A DNA stretch of 64,000 bases from Christiangramia bathymodioli (GTDB taxonomy: Bacteria > Bacteroidota > Bacteroidia > Flavobacteriales > Flavobacteriaceae). The notes under the pieces were generated by a model that had not been told where the DNA came from, searched no databases, and saw only the letters and a list, made by a program, of their open reading frames with translations. Shown here piece after piece: positions 34,064 to 42,734 of the stretch (position 1 is its first letter; every line of letters begins with the position of its first letter). The stretch spans positions 620,048 through 684,047 of the forward strand of contig SRSL01000001.1 in assembly GCA_009735695.1 (NCBI GenBank), written 5' to 3'. The position numbers and the translations under genes were made by a program.

Positions 34064-34585
34064 CTATCTTTCCACATCCTCCAGTAACCAGTCTTCCAGT
34101 TTTTCATCTTCATCCTCGGTATGCAATACTGAAATGTCACCAGTGGTTTCAAAAACCACTGCCCTCACCTGATTTAAGCTTATCACGTTCGCCTCTCGCA
34201 ATTTAGACCGAAGATCTTCTTCGGTAACCCGGGCCTTTTTAAGGTTTTCATGGAGAATTTCCTGCCCGTCCATTAAAAGCAACGGGGCGTTATCCACTAT
34301 TTTCTGAACGATGGGAAAACGCCTAAGCAGGGCCACACCAATTTGCAGGATATAAACTGCTCCCAGCCCTATTATCCCGTTCCACAGGCTTACGCTTTTA
34401 GATAGCACGGTGGTTGCGATCATCGAACCAACCGCTACGGTCATGGCAAAATCGAAACTCGACATTTTTGAAAAGCTTCGTTTCCCGGCCAGCCTGGTAT
34501 ATATAATGGTCGCCAGGTAAATTCCCAGCGCCGTTAGGGCGATAGCCAGGAATGCATATTCATCCAGTTTAAACCATTTTTCCAT
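34064..34585 (-). CDS. DUF421 (YetF-like) membrane protein
   Basis: 173 residues. Three N-terminal membrane helices (RLAGKRSFSKMSSFDFAMTV between helices 1 and 2) followed by the cytoplasmic DUF421 domain (PLLLMDGQEILHENLKKARV, then LNQVRAVVFETTGDISVL). YetF-type proteins are membrane proteins of unclear role, often next to stress-response genes. Spaced nine bases after the SDR stop. Confidence 0.88.
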   Translation of the reverse strand: MEKWFKLDEYAFLAIALTALGIYLATIIYTRLAGKRSFSKMSSFDFAMTVAVGSMIATTVLSKSVSLWNGIIGLGAVYILQIGVALLRRFPIVQKIVDNAPLLLMDGQEILHENLKKARVTEEDLRSKLREANVISLNQVRAVVFETTGDISVLHTEDEDEKLEDWLLEDVER

Positions 34586-34594
34586 AATCTCGAT

Positions 34595-35443
34595 TTAACT
34601 TCCTATTATTTCCCCGCCGTTAATGTGTATCACCTGCCCGGTCATATAACTGCTATCCTTGCTGGCCAGAAATACATAGGCTGGCCCAACTTCACTGGGT
34701 TGTCCCGGTCTGCCCATTGGCACTTTTTTCCCGAATTCTGAAACATCATCGAAGGTGGCAGGGATCAAAGGTGTCCAGATTGGACCCGGAGCAACCGCGT
34801 TTACCCGAATTTTTCTATCCACAAGCATTTTGGACAGCGACCGCGTAAAACTCACGATGGCTCCCTTGGTACTGGAGTAATCCAGTAAATGAGAACTACC
34901 ACGGTAGGCGGTAACCGAAGTGGTATTGATGATCACTGAATTTTCCTTCAGATGATCCAGCGCCTTTTTTACGATATAGAAATACGGGTACAGGTTGGTT
35001 TGAAATGTTTTCCTGAACTGCTCTGAAGAAATGTCCTCCACTTCTCCGGTTGGAAACTGCATCGCCGCATTGTTAACAAGGATATCAAGTTTTCCGAAGT
35101 TATCGATAAGGTTTTCAAGGACCTGGTTGCAAAAGGATTCTTCCTTCAGGTCGCCGGCGATGATAAAACATTCCTGGCCCTCTTTTTCCACCAGTTTCTT
35201 GGTCTCTAGCGCATCTTCCTTTTCTTCCAGGTAAACAATAGCCACACTGGCTCCTTCCCTGGCAAAATGCACAGCGACGCTTCTACCTATTCCACTGTCA
35301 CCCCCGGTTATGAGGGCTATTTTATCTTTTAATTTTTCGCTGCCTTTATAATCATCCCTGATGATTTCAGGTTCAGGTTGCATCTTATATTCATCACCAG
35401 GCTGCGACTGTTGCTGTTGGGGTACATCCTCAGGTTTACTCAT
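34595..35443 (-). CDS. SDR-family oxidoreductase (YghA-like)
   Basis: 282 residues. Glycine-rich cofactor site ALITGGDSGIGRSVA, NNAA in VNNAAMQFP, catalytic Ser-Tyr-Lys in NTTSVTAYRG and DYSSTKGAIV. The N-terminal 45-residue extension with poly-Gln (PQQQQSQPGDEYKMQPEPE) is typical of the YghA/GsiB-associated stress-type subfamily. NAD(P)-dependent alcohol/aldehyde chemistry is likely. Heads the unit with DUF421 and SemiSWEET. Confidence 0.9.
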   Translation of the reverse strand: MSKPEDVPQQQQSQPGDEYKMQPEPEIIRDDYKGSEKLKDKIALITGGDSGIGRSVAVHFAREGASVAIVYLEEKEDALETKKLVEKEGQECFIIAGDLKEESFCNQVLENLIDNFGKLDILVNNAAMQFPTGEVEDISSEQFRKTFQTNLYPYFYIVKKALDHLKENSVIINTTSVTAYRGSSHLLDYSSTKGAIVSFTRSLSKMLVDRKIRVNAVAPGPIWTPLIPATFDDVSEFGKKVPMGRPGQPSEVGPAYVFLASKDSSYMTGQVIHINGGEIIGS

Positions 35444-35563
35444 TTGGCTGATATTGATTAGGTCAATTCTCTAAATTACGATGCTATCCCCGTAAATAAA
35501 TGTTAAGCAATCTTAAGCCTTTGTAAAGATTAGGCTTTCTGGGTGGATATCGTTAAAGATGGG

Positions 35564-35590
35564 TTGAAATGGATTAATTCTCTACATTTG
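35564..35590 (+). promoter_or_regulatory. Possible promoter very close to the GDPD start
   Basis: TACATTTG (35583-35590) fits TAnnTTTG, with TTG at 35564-35566 (16-base spacer, short). The box ends three bases before the ATG at 35594, so the message would be nearly leaderless, or the box is fortuitous. Confidence 0.4.
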
Positions 35591-35593
35591 AGT

Positions 35594-36307
35594 ATGAAGG
35601 AATTTTTAAAGATCGGGCATCGGGGCGCCAAAGGCCATGTGGCTGAAAATACCCTGGAAAGCATTAAGAAAGCCCTCGAAATAGGCGTTGATCTTATCGA
35701 GATCGATGTGCATAAATGCGCCAGTGGTGAAATATGGGTCATCCATGATTTTACATTAGACCGCACCACCGATGGCAGTGGGGAGATCGCCAAGAAAACC
35801 GCTTCCGAATTGCGAAAACTGAAGGTAGAGGGCCATTATAAAATTCCGCTTTTAGCTGAGGTGCTTGATCTAATCGAAGGAAAAAGCGATATCAATATCG
35901 AGCTGAAAGGTTTGAATACGGCCGAACCGGTTTGCAGCGAGATCTGGCGGCGAATTGAGTCGGGAAAATGGGACTATTCCAATTTCATCATCTCAAGTTT
36001 TCAGAAGAATGAATTATTCGAAGTGAGAAAACTGGATGAAAAACTGCCAATAGGAATTCTGAGCAAGGCCAGCGTTCCCGAAGCCATCGAACTTGGCAAA
36101 CGCCTAAAGGCTTCGGCCATCCATCCTTCGCTGGGCATCATCACCCGGGATAACACCAAATTGAGCCAGGAGGCTGGATTTAAAGTGAACGTATGGACGG
36201 TGAATGAGCGCCAGGATATTTTGCGAATGCTGGATTTTGGTGTGGATGGCATCATTTCAGACTATCCAAACCGGCTTCATAATCCGTTGCTGCATTTAAA
36301 TCCCTAA
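35594..36307 (+). CDS. Glycerophosphodiester phosphodiesterase
   Basis: Open from GTG 35543, but ATG 35594 (MKEFLKIGHRGAKGHVAENT) fits the family start, giving 237 residues. GDPD signature: IGHRGAKGHVAENTLESI (catalytic His), DLIEIDVHKCASGEIWVIHD (metal-binding E-x-D and second His), and a late VWTVNERQDI. No signal peptide, so probably cytoplasmic, hydrolysing glycerophosphodiesters from phospholipid turnover. Confidence 0.9.
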   Translation: MKEFLKIGHRGAKGHVAENTLESIKKALEIGVDLIEIDVHKCASGEIWVIHDFTLDRTTDGSGEIAKKTASELRKLKVEGHYKIPLLAEVLDLIEGKSDINIELKGLNTAEPVCSEIWRRIESGKWDYSNFIISSFQKNELFEVRKLDEKLPIGILSKASVPEAIELGKRLKASAIHPSLGIITRDNTKLSQEAGFKVNVWTVNERQDILRMLDFGVDGIISDYPNRLHNPLLHLNP

Positions 36308-36311
36308 CCTG

Positions 36312-36343
36312 TTTCGGCTTCCGTTTCAATCTCTGTACTTTTG
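36312..36343 (+). promoter_or_regulatory. Promoter of the YhiN-like gene
   Basis: TTTC (36312-36315), 20 bases, then a perfect TACTTTTG -7 box (36336-36343). It ends 17 bases before the TTG start at 36361, supporting that unusual start. Confidence 0.5.
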
Positions 36344-36360
36344 CAATAAATACCTGAAAT

Positions 36361-37590
36361 TTGGATTTTTACGATATCATCATAGTTGGAGGTGGCGCGG
36401 CTGGTTTCTTCACTGCCATAAATGCCGCGGAAATCGATCCCTCTCAAAACATTCTTATACTCGAGCGCGGCAAGGAGGTGCTTTCCAAGGTAAAAATTTC
36501 GGGTGGAGGGCGCTGCAATGTGACCCATGCCGAATTCATCCCTTCTGAACTGGTAAAAAAATATCCCCGTGGAGACAAGGAATTACGCGGACCTTTTCAC
36601 AGTTTTATGACAGGCGACACCATGGAATGGTTCGAAAAAAGAGGCATTGAACTGAAGATCGAGGAAGACGGACGCATCTTCCCGGTTAGTGACAGTTCGC
36701 AAAGCATCATCGACTGCTTTATTTCGGAATGTAAAAGGCTGAACATTTCGGTTCAGAAAGGTCATAGCCTGAAAAATTTCAGCAGAAAAGACGAAAAATG
36801 GCATTTAGAGACCAGCCAGGGGCAATTCAGCACCGAAAAACTAATGCTGGCGACCGGAAGCAACCCGAAGGTATGGAACCTGCTGGAAAGAATGGGTCAC
36901 CAGATAATATCCCCGGTACCATCTCTTTTCACCTTTAATATACAGGACCACCGCATTGACGGGCTGGCAGGAATAGCAACTGAAGCCGAAGTAAAAGTTG
37001 AAGGCACCAAACTGGAAAGTTCAGGTCCGCTATTGATCACCCACTGGGGAATGAGCGGCCCGGCCATTTTAAAACTTTCGGCCTGGGGAGCACGCGAACT
37101 GAATGAATTAGGTTATCACTTCAACATACGGGTCAACTGGCTTCCCGGCCAGACCGAGCAGCATATCCTGGCTGATCTAAAGCAATTGAAAACCGAATTT
37201 CCGAAGCAACTGGTGATAAAAAGAGCTCAGTTCGAGCTTCCGAAAAGACTCTGGCAAAAGATCGCTATCGCTTCAGGAATTTCTTCCGAAGATAACTGGG
37301 CCAGCCTGAACAAGGAACAGCTTTTAAACCTGAGCAGGGAACTGACCTCAGCGCGATTCGGCGTAAATGGAAAAAGCACTTTTAAGGAAGAATTTGTTAC
37401 CGCAGGAGGAATCAATCTCAAGGAGGTCGATTTCAAAAGCTTTGAAAGCAAGCTTCATCCCAACCTCTATTTTGCAGGAGAGATTCTGAATATCGATGCG
37501 ATAACTGGAGGATTTAATTTTCAGAACGCGTGGACGGGCGGATTCCTGGCGGCTCAGGCTATGAGTTCAAACGCCAGATCTCGAAGTTAA
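36361..37590 (+). CDS. YhiN/HI0933-like FAD flavoprotein
   Basis: 409 residues starting at TTG 36361 (DFYDIIIVGGGAAGFFTAIN), which supplies the dinucleotide-binding G-x-G-x-x-G directly, so the start is well placed. Further hallmarks: LILERGKEVLSKVKISGGGRCN-type segment (the conserved GGGRCN motif), GPLLITHWGMSGPA and the C-terminal FAGEILNIDAITGGFNFQNA. Members are called BaiN-like or aminoacetone-oxidase-like flavoproteins with poorly known substrates. The 3' end overlaps the convergent TspO gene by 32 bases. Confidence 0.88.
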   Translation: MDFYDIIIVGGGAAGFFTAINAAEIDPSQNILILERGKEVLSKVKISGGGRCNVTHAEFIPSELVKKYPRGDKELRGPFHSFMTGDTMEWFEKRGIELKIEEDGRIFPVSDSSQSIIDCFISECKRLNISVQKGHSLKNFSRKDEKWHLETSQGQFSTEKLMLATGSNPKVWNLLERMGHQIISPVPSLFTFNIQDHRIDGLAGIATEAEVKVEGTKLESSGPLLITHWGMSGPAILKLSAWGARELNELGYHFNIRVNWLPGQTEQHILADLKQLKTEFPKQLVIKRAQFELPKRLWQKIAIASGISSEDNWASLNKEQLLNLSRELTSARFGVNGKSTFKEEFVTAGGINLKEVDFKSFESKLHPNLYFAGEILNIDAITGGFNFQNAWTGGFLAAQAMSSNARSRS

Positions 37591-38038
37591 ACACGATAGC
37601 ATAGGCTACCCAAACCGCGTAGGGTATAAGAAGATAGGCGGCCGCAGGGCTCACGATCCTGAACCATCTTATAGTTATAAGGACGAGGATAAAAAGTGAG
37701 ATGATGTCGAGAAGGGCGATAAAGGGTTGTTCCAGTGCAAAGAACAGCAGGAACCAGAAACCGTTCAGAAAAAGTTGAAATCCGAAGTGATAAAGGGCGG
37801 TTTTCACCCATTTATGATAAAACCCCCTGCTCCATACAATTCCCGCAGCGATACCCATCAACAAATACATAAGGATCCATATCCCGCTAAAAAGATCTTC
37901 GTTAAGATGAAACCAGGGTTTCTCAAGGCCAGGGTACCAGTTGGCAACGCCGGCCTGGGTTGCGACCGTTCCCATAAAACCGAACACCAGACAAACCAGC
38001 ACTCCAATGGAACTTCGTATGAAAAGCTTTTTAGTCAT
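37559..38038 (-). CDS. TspO/MBR family protein
   Basis: Open from 38089; ATG 38038 (MTKKLFIRSSIGVLVCLVFG) gives 159 residues with five membrane helices, the TspO size. Hallmarks: WYPGLEKPWFHLN, the W-x-P-x-F/W type motif, LNGFWFLLFFALEQPFIAL and the late LLIPYAVWVAYA. TspO proteins bind porphyrins and affect tetrapyrrole and stress responses. Convergent 32-base overlap with the flavoprotein gene. Confidence 0.9.
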   Translation of the reverse strand: MTKKLFIRSSIGVLVCLVFGFMGTVATQAGVANWYPGLEKPWFHLNEDLFSGIWILMYLLMGIAAGIVWSRGFYHKWVKTALYHFGFQLFLNGFWFLLFFALEQPFIALLDIISLFILVLITIRWFRIVSPAAAYLLIPYAVWVAYAIVFNFEIWRLNS

Positions 38039-38111
38039 TTTTGGTCGGTTGAATTCACTAAAATAGGAATTTATTTGAATTGTCTTCAAAGCAATGCGTC
38101 ACAGAAAAGTT

Positions 38112-38119
38112 TAACTTTG
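38112..38119 (+). promoter_or_regulatory. -7 box of the mevalonate operon
   Basis: TAACTTTG, a perfect TAnnTTTG match ending 16 bases before the ATG at 38136. No well-spaced TTG at -33. Likely drives mvaD and the isoprenoid genes that follow. Confidence 0.5.
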
Positions 38120-38135
38120 GCAAAAATTTTTCAGG

Positions 38136-39236
38136 ATGCTAACAGAGGATTTTATCCCGAATCAACAGGCAAAGGAGATTGAAAACGGCGAGGTAAGCTG
38201 GCAGGCACCAAGCAATATCGCCCTGGTAAAATACTGGGGTAAAAAGGAGAACCAGATCCCGGCCAACCCTTCCATCAGCTTTACGCTGAACGATTGCAGG
38301 ACCACAACCCGAGTGGTTTATTCGAAAAAAGAGAGACCGGCTGCAATTGGCGATTTTGACTTCAGTTTTTATTTTGAAGGCAGGCCAAAGGAAGATTTCA
38401 AGCCAAAGATCCAGAGCTTTTTTAAAAGGATACAGCAGTATTGCCCGTACCTGAAAGATTTCAGTTTCGAGATTCACAGCGAGAACAGCTTTCCGCATAG
38501 CAGCGGGATCGCTTCTTCTGCTAGCGGAATGAGCGCCCTGGCCCTATGTGTGATGGAGATCGAGAAGAGACTTTATCCAGAAATGGATGCTGAATATTTC
38601 AATAAAAAAGCATCTTTCCTGGCTCGTTTAGGTTCTGGAAGCGCCTGCCGCAGCATTGATGGCGGACTCGTGGTTTGGGGAGATCATGAAAAGATCGAAA
38701 ATTCATCAGATCTCTTTGGAGTGAGCTATCCATATGAAGTTCATGATATTTTTAAGACTTACCGTGACACCATTCTCCTGGTAGATAAAGGCGAGAAACA
38801 GGTGAGCAGCACGGTTGGGCACGGCCTGATGCACGGCCATCCTTTTGCTGAAAGCCGATTTGAGCAGGCCCATAAAAACCTGGAACGTCTTATCCCGGTT
38901 TTAAAAAACGGGAATATTGAGGAGTTTATTAAAATTGTGGAAAGCGAAGCGCTGAGCCTGCATGCGATGATGATGAGCAGTGAACCTTATTTTATTTTGA
39001 TGAAGCCTAACACACTGGAGATCATTAATAAGATCTGGTCGTTCAGAGAAGAAATGAAGGTTCCTGTTTGCTTTACCCTGGATGCCGGTGCCAATGTTCA
39101 TGTGCTGTATCCGCAGGAATCTGAATCAAAAGTTTTAGAATTCATTAATAATGAGCTGGTTGCATATTGTCAAAACGAGCAGTATATTTGCGACCAAGTT
39201 GGCCAAGGGGCCAAACAATTGACAATTGAAAATTGA
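38136..39236 (+). CDS. mvaD: Diphosphomevalonate decarboxylase
   Basis: 366 residues, GHMP fold. Signatures: WQAPSNIALVKYWGK (N-terminal substrate loop with catalytic Lys), HSSGIASSASGMSALAL (phosphate-binding loop), LARLGSGSACRSIDGG (Ser/Arg substrate site) and CFTLDAGANVHVLY with the catalytic Asp. Decarboxylates mevalonate diphosphate to isopentenyl diphosphate. The last six residues (QLTIEN) and the stop are encoded by the left inverted repeat of the adjoining four-helix-bundle element, so the original C-terminus has been replaced. Confidence 0.93.
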   Translation: MLTEDFIPNQQAKEIENGEVSWQAPSNIALVKYWGKKENQIPANPSISFTLNDCRTTTRVVYSKKERPAAIGDFDFSFYFEGRPKEDFKPKIQSFFKRIQQYCPYLKDFSFEIHSENSFPHSSGIASSASGMSALALCVMEIEKRLYPEMDAEYFNKKASFLARLGSGSACRSIDGGLVVWGDHEKIENSSDLFGVSYPYEVHDIFKTYRDTILLVDKGEKQVSSTVGHGLMHGHPFAESRFEQAHKNLERLIPVLKNGNIEEFIKIVESEALSLHAMMMSSEPYFILMKPNTLEIINKIWSFREEMKVPVCFTLDAGANVHVLYPQESESKVLEFINNELVAYCQNEQYICDQVGQGAKQLTIEN

Positions 39237-39633
39237 CAATGGAGAGTGATTAAGGAGAACATCATAAAGTCAAAGAGTTTTCTTTTCTCAGTTAAAGTTG
39301 TTAAATTGTACAAGTATCTAAGTTCTGAAAAGAAGGAATTTGTAATGTCCAGACAATTTTTAAGATCTGGAACGGCTATAGGAGCTTTGGTAAGAGAAGC
39401 TGAACAAGCCGAAAGCAGAGCAGATTTCATACACAAATTGTCAATAGCCCTAAAGGAAGCTAACGAAACTGAATACTGGATTGACCTGCTTAATGCCTCA
39501 GACTATTTGGAGGATGCTCGCTTCCAGGAATTCAAAAAAGATATTAAGGAAATATTGAAGTTACTAGTCTCCATCATTAAGACTACAAAACAAAATTAAT
39601 TATCAATTTTCCATTATCAATTGTCAATTATTG
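39216..39633 (+). mobile_element. Four-helix-bundle gene bounded by inverted repeats
   Basis: Left end 39216-39243 is built of CAATTGACAATTGA, AAATTGACAA and TGGA. Right end 39598-39633, read on the minus strand, gives AATTGACAATTGATAATGGA followed by AAATTGATAATT. The ends thus form inverted repeats around one small gene. The unit fills exactly the gap between mvaD and the next isoprenoid gene. Genes of this protein family are known as insertions in 23S rRNA genes. Movement of the unit is inferred, not shown; no transposase is inside it. Confidence 0.55.
39246..39599 (+). CDS. Four-helix-bundle protein (S23/IVP type)
   Basis: 117 residues starting at GTG 39246, which matches the usual family start (IKENIIKSKSFLFSVKVVKL). 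The conserved SRQFLRSGTAIGALVREAEQA and FIHKLSIALKEANETEYWIDLL helices identify the 23S-rRNA-intervening-sequence / four-helix-bundle family (TIGR02436). Members are small, pentameric or dimeric helical bundles, related to diversity-generating-retroelement Avd proteins, with unknown function when stand-alone. Bounded by inverted repeats within a mevalonate operon. Confidence 0.9.
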   Translation: MIKENIIKSKSFLFSVKVVKLYKYLSSEKKEFVMSRQFLRSGTAIGALVREAEQAESRADFIHKLSIALKEANETEYWIDLLNASDYLEDARFQEFKKDIKEILKLLVSIIKTTKQN

Positions 39634-39637
39634 ACCT

Positions 39638-40576
39638 ATGAAAGGACCCTTATTTTATTCGAAAATCCTTCTTTTTGGGGAGTATGGGATCATTAAAGAT
39701 TCCAAAGGTTTATCAATTCCTTATAACTTTTATAATGGAGCTTTGAAGCTGGATGAGAATCCGAGTGAGGCAGCCATCAAGTCGAACACCAATCTAAAAA
39801 GATTTGTGGGCTACCTGAAAACACTTCAGGAAAAGCAGCCCGAACTGGTTCAGTTCGATTTTGAGTCCCTGGAAAAGGATATCGAAAAGGGAATGTATTT
39901 CGATTCGAGTATTCCGCAGGGGTACGGAGTAGGCAGTAGCGGCGCACTGGTTGCGGCTATCTATGACAAATATGCGCAGGATAAGATTACCGTCCTTGAA
40001 AACCTTACGCGCGACAAGCTGTTAAAGCTTAAGAAAATCTTCGGAGAAATGGAATCTTTCTTCCACGGGAAATCTTCAGGACTGGATCCGCTTAATTCCT
40101 ATTTAAGCATTCCAATTCTTATCAATTCCAAGGAGAATATAGAGCCTGCAGGTATTCCTTCTCAAACCGAAAATGGTACCGGTGCGGTATTTTTACTCGA
40201 CAGTGGCATCATTGGAGAGACAGGACCTATGGTGAATATTTTCATGGAGAATATGAAACAGGAACCCTTCAGAAGAATGCTGAAAGAGCAGTTCGTTTCT
40301 CAAACCGATGCCTGTGTGGATGACTTTCTGAAAGGTGATGTGAAATCCCTTTTCAAGAATGTGAAAAAATTGTCTCACACGGTATTGAACAACTTCAAAC
40401 CTATGATCCCTGCTCAATTCCACAAGCTCTGGAAGAAAGGGATCGAAACCAACGATTACTATCTGAAACTTTGCGGTTCAGGCGGCGGTGGATATATTCT
40501 TGGGTTTACCGAGGATATCGAAAAAGCCAGGAAAGCACTTAAAGGTTATAAATTAGAAGTAGTTTATAACTTTTAA
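39638..40576 (+). CDS. GHMP kinase, mevalonate kinase-like
   Basis: 312 residues. GHMP-kinase motif 1 FYSKILLFGEYGII, motif 2 PQGYGVGSSGALVAAIYD (ATP phosphate loop), HGKSSGLDPLNSY (substrate Asp) and motif 3 KLCGSGGGGYILGF. Its place behind mvaD makes mevalonate or phosphomevalonate kinase the likely activity; flavobacterial mevalonate clusters usually carry this divergent form. The start lies five bases after the right inverted repeat, so its native leader has been replaced by the inserted element. Confidence 0.85.
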   Translation: MKGPLFYSKILLFGEYGIIKDSKGLSIPYNFYNGALKLDENPSEAAIKSNTNLKRFVGYLKTLQEKQPELVQFDFESLEKDIEKGMYFDSSIPQGYGVGSSGALVAAIYDKYAQDKITVLENLTRDKLLKLKKIFGEMESFFHGKSSGLDPLNSYLSIPILINSKENIEPAGIPSQTENGTGAVFLLDSGIIGETGPMVNIFMENMKQEPFRRMLKEQFVSQTDACVDDFLKGDVKSLFKNVKKLSHTVLNNFKPMIPAQFHKLWKKGIETNDYYLKLCGSGGGGYILGFTEDIEKARKALKGYKLEVVYNF

Positions 40577-40585
40577 AATCCCTTC

Positions 40586-41491
40586 ATGCCGGCCCAAGCG
40601 AATAAGCATTTACTGCTGAAAATACTTAGCCTTTTTTCGGTAGTTCGAGGCTATAATATTCTCGTGGTCGTGGTTGCACAGTATCTAACTTCTGCTTTTA
40701 TCCTGGCTCATGACAGGCCTATCCGTGAAGTACTGTTCGATCCGAATTTGTTCTTTCTGATCCTGGCCTCGGCGAGTGTGATCGCCGGCGGTTATATCAT
40801 CAATAATTTTTACGACAGCGAAAAAGACCTCATCAACAGGCCCAAGAAAACCATGCTGGACCGGGTGGTTAGTCAGCGCACCAAACTTTCGGTCTATTTT
40901 ATTCTGAATTTCGCCGGAATATTCTTCGCCAGCTATGTCTCGTTCAGGGCCGTGGTTTTCTTCTCGATCTATATTTTCGCGATCTGGCTGTATTCCCACA
41001 GGCTGAAGCGCATCCTCTTCCTCGGAAACCTGGTGGCTTCGATCCTGACCATTACCCCATTTTTTGTCATTTTCGTTTACTACAAGAATTTCGAGACGGT
41101 CATTTTTATCCACGCCACCTTCCTGTACCTGATGATCGTCATGCGCGAACTGGTAAAGGACCTTGAAAACATGCAGGGCGACCTGGTTCAGAATTACCGA
41201 ACCATTCCACTGGTATATGGAGAGAAATGGAGCAAATTTTTCCTTGGAATCCTTTCTGTCCTGGCAATTATCCCGATTTTCCTCCTGATAAAATACTTCG
41301 AAATAGGCTATATGGATTATTATTTCTACGGCTGCGTGCTCCTGCTGATCATTTTTATGCTGATGCTCTACTTCAGCAAGGCGAAATGGCAGTATTTACT
41401 GTTGCATAATATCCTGAAATTCATAATTGTTCTTGGGGTTTTCAGCATTCTGCTTATCGACCTGGATGAGGTACTGAAACGGGTATTCTAG
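40586..41491 (+). CDS. UbiA-family prenyltransferase
   Basis: 301 residues, eight to nine membrane helices. The first Asp-rich motif is NNFYDSEKDLINRPKKTM and the second lies in MRELVKDLENMQGDL, both binding Mg-prenyl diphosphate. Flavobacterial proteins of this type are annotated as geranylgeranylglycerol-phosphate geranylgeranyltransferase. The acceptor cannot be read from sequence. It follows the mevalonate kinase-like gene by nine bases and uses prenyl diphosphates made by that pathway. Confidence 0.85.
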   Translation: MPAQANKHLLLKILSLFSVVRGYNILVVVVAQYLTSAFILAHDRPIREVLFDPNLFFLILASASVIAGGYIINNFYDSEKDLINRPKKTMLDRVVSQRTKLSVYFILNFAGIFFASYVSFRAVVFFSIYIFAIWLYSHRLKRILFLGNLVASILTITPFFVIFVYYKNFETVIFIHATFLYLMIVMRELVKDLENMQGDLVQNYRTIPLVYGEKWSKFFLGILSVLAIIPIFLLIKYFEIGYMDYYFYGCVLLLIIFMLMLYFSKAKWQYLLLHNILKFIIVLGVFSILLIDLDEVLKRVF

Positions 41492-41524
41492 GCCGTTTTA
41501 AAATCTAAAACTTTTATCAAATAC

Positions 41525-41556
41525 TTGGCTTGCTCAATAGCGAAATCCTATCTTTG
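41525..41556 (+). promoter_or_regulatory. Promoter of the pseudouridine synthase gene
   Basis: TTG (41525-41527), 21 bases, then a perfect TATCTTTG -7 box (41549-41556), 14 bases before the ATG at 41571. Confidence 0.6.
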
Positions 41557-41570
41557 CTAAAAATTTGGCA

Positions 41571-42458
41571 ATGAGCAGACACGACAGATCTTCAGGCAGA
41601 AAAACGAACAAGAATACCGGTAGCAGGGGCGACCGTTCTTCCGGAGGAAAACAAAGTGGACGCCAGGGCGGCGGAGTTCGCAGGAAATCCCAGGCTCGTG
41701 GCAATGCTCCTATCAAGCCAAAAATGGAAAAATCTCCGTTTACCAGTTCCGAAGGCATCAGGCTGAATAAATATATTGCCAACTCGGGCGTATGCTCCAG
41801 AAGAGAAGCCGATATCTACATCGCCGCGGGGAACGTGACCGTGAATGGTGAGACCGTCACCGAAATGGGATACCGCGTAAAGCTTGAAGATGATGTTCGC
41901 TTTGATGGCCGCAGGCTGAATCCCGAAAAACCTGAATACATTCTCCTGAATAAACCTGCAGGATTCTTCGTGACCGGAAATCCCGAAAAAGGTGGCCGCA
42001 CGGTGATGGAATTGATCTCCAAGGCGACCAAGGCCCGGGTAAGCCCGGTAGGAAAACTGGACAACCAGGCCAAAGGCTTATTGTTGTTCACCAATGATGG
42101 TACGCTTGCTAAAAAACTGGCAAAACCAAAGAACGGAATTCGCCAGATCTACCAGGTAACTTTAGATAAGACGCTTAAAAAAGAGGATCTGGAAGCCATC
42201 AAAACTGGTGTTTATATAGAAGGCTCCAAGGTTCAGGTAACCGATATCAGTTTTATCGATGAGCGCCCTCATACCGAAGTGGGAATCGAGCTTAACAGCA
42301 TCAAGGAACATATCGTGACCCGCATCTTTAAAAGCCTGGGTTACGAAGTGGAAAGCCTGGATCGCGTTGTTTTTGGCGGTTTAACCAAGAAAGATCTGCC
42401 TCGCGGAAGACACAGGCAACTCACTGAACAGGAAGTGATTAACCTGGGAATGCTTTAA
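41571..42458 (+). CDS. rRNA pseudouridine synthase (RluB/RsuA type)
   Basis: ATG 41571 (MSRHDRSSGRKT) is chosen over the TTG two codons upstream; 295 residues. A ~55-residue basic low-complexity tail (Arg, Gly, Ser, Lys) precedes an S4 RNA-binding domain (IRLNKYIANSGVCSRREADIY). The catalytic domain shows PVGKLDNQAKGLLLFTNDG, where the Asp is the nucleophile of the RsuA family. Modifies a uridine in 23S or 16S rRNA; RluB is the closest name but the target is not certain. Confidence 0.9.
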   Translation: MSRHDRSSGRKTNKNTGSRGDRSSGGKQSGRQGGGVRRKSQARGNAPIKPKMEKSPFTSSEGIRLNKYIANSGVCSRREADIYIAAGNVTVNGETVTEMGYRVKLEDDVRFDGRRLNPEKPEYILLNKPAGFFVTGNPEKGGRTVMELISKATKARVSPVGKLDNQAKGLLLFTNDGTLAKKLAKPKNGIRQIYQVTLDKTLKKEDLEAIKTGVYIEGSKVQVTDISFIDERPHTEVGIELNSIKEHIVTRIFKSLGYEVESLDRVVFGGLTKKDLPRGRHRQLTEQEVINLGML

Positions 42459-42592
42459 CTATTTTTTTCGGCCACTCGTTTTATTTTTTTAATACATTTA
42501 CCGCGTCAAAATGGAGTCGACACTTTTAAAGGCTTCCGTAGGATTTTTATGTAATTGAAAAAAAAACCATTTCTATTGCCTGTATCTAATCC

Positions 42593-42623
42593 GGGCATTT
42601 CAATTAAGGCAGATCTAATGCCC
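42593..42623 (+). promoter_or_regulatory. Hairpin in the leader of the polyamine operon
   Basis: GGGCATT (42593-42599) / AATGCCC (42617-42623), perfect 7-bp stem with a 17-base loop, in the 276-base gap upstream of the arginine decarboxylase. It is more than 100 bases before the start. It may be a terminator-like or leader structure, or chance. Confidence 0.3.
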
Positions 42624-42734
42624 TTAGATCGTAGTCCTGTTCCTCTTAGCTTATTCTTAACATTAATTTACCAGTCGATTTTTTTGACCCTTTAAATTAT
42701 TCTCTAATTTTTAGCTTTAAAATTTTATCTAAAA

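Noticed and set aside
42459-42734. Riboswitch upstream of the arginine decarboxylase
   Set aside because: Only one 7-bp stem is visible far from the start; no conserved riboswitch motif recognised.
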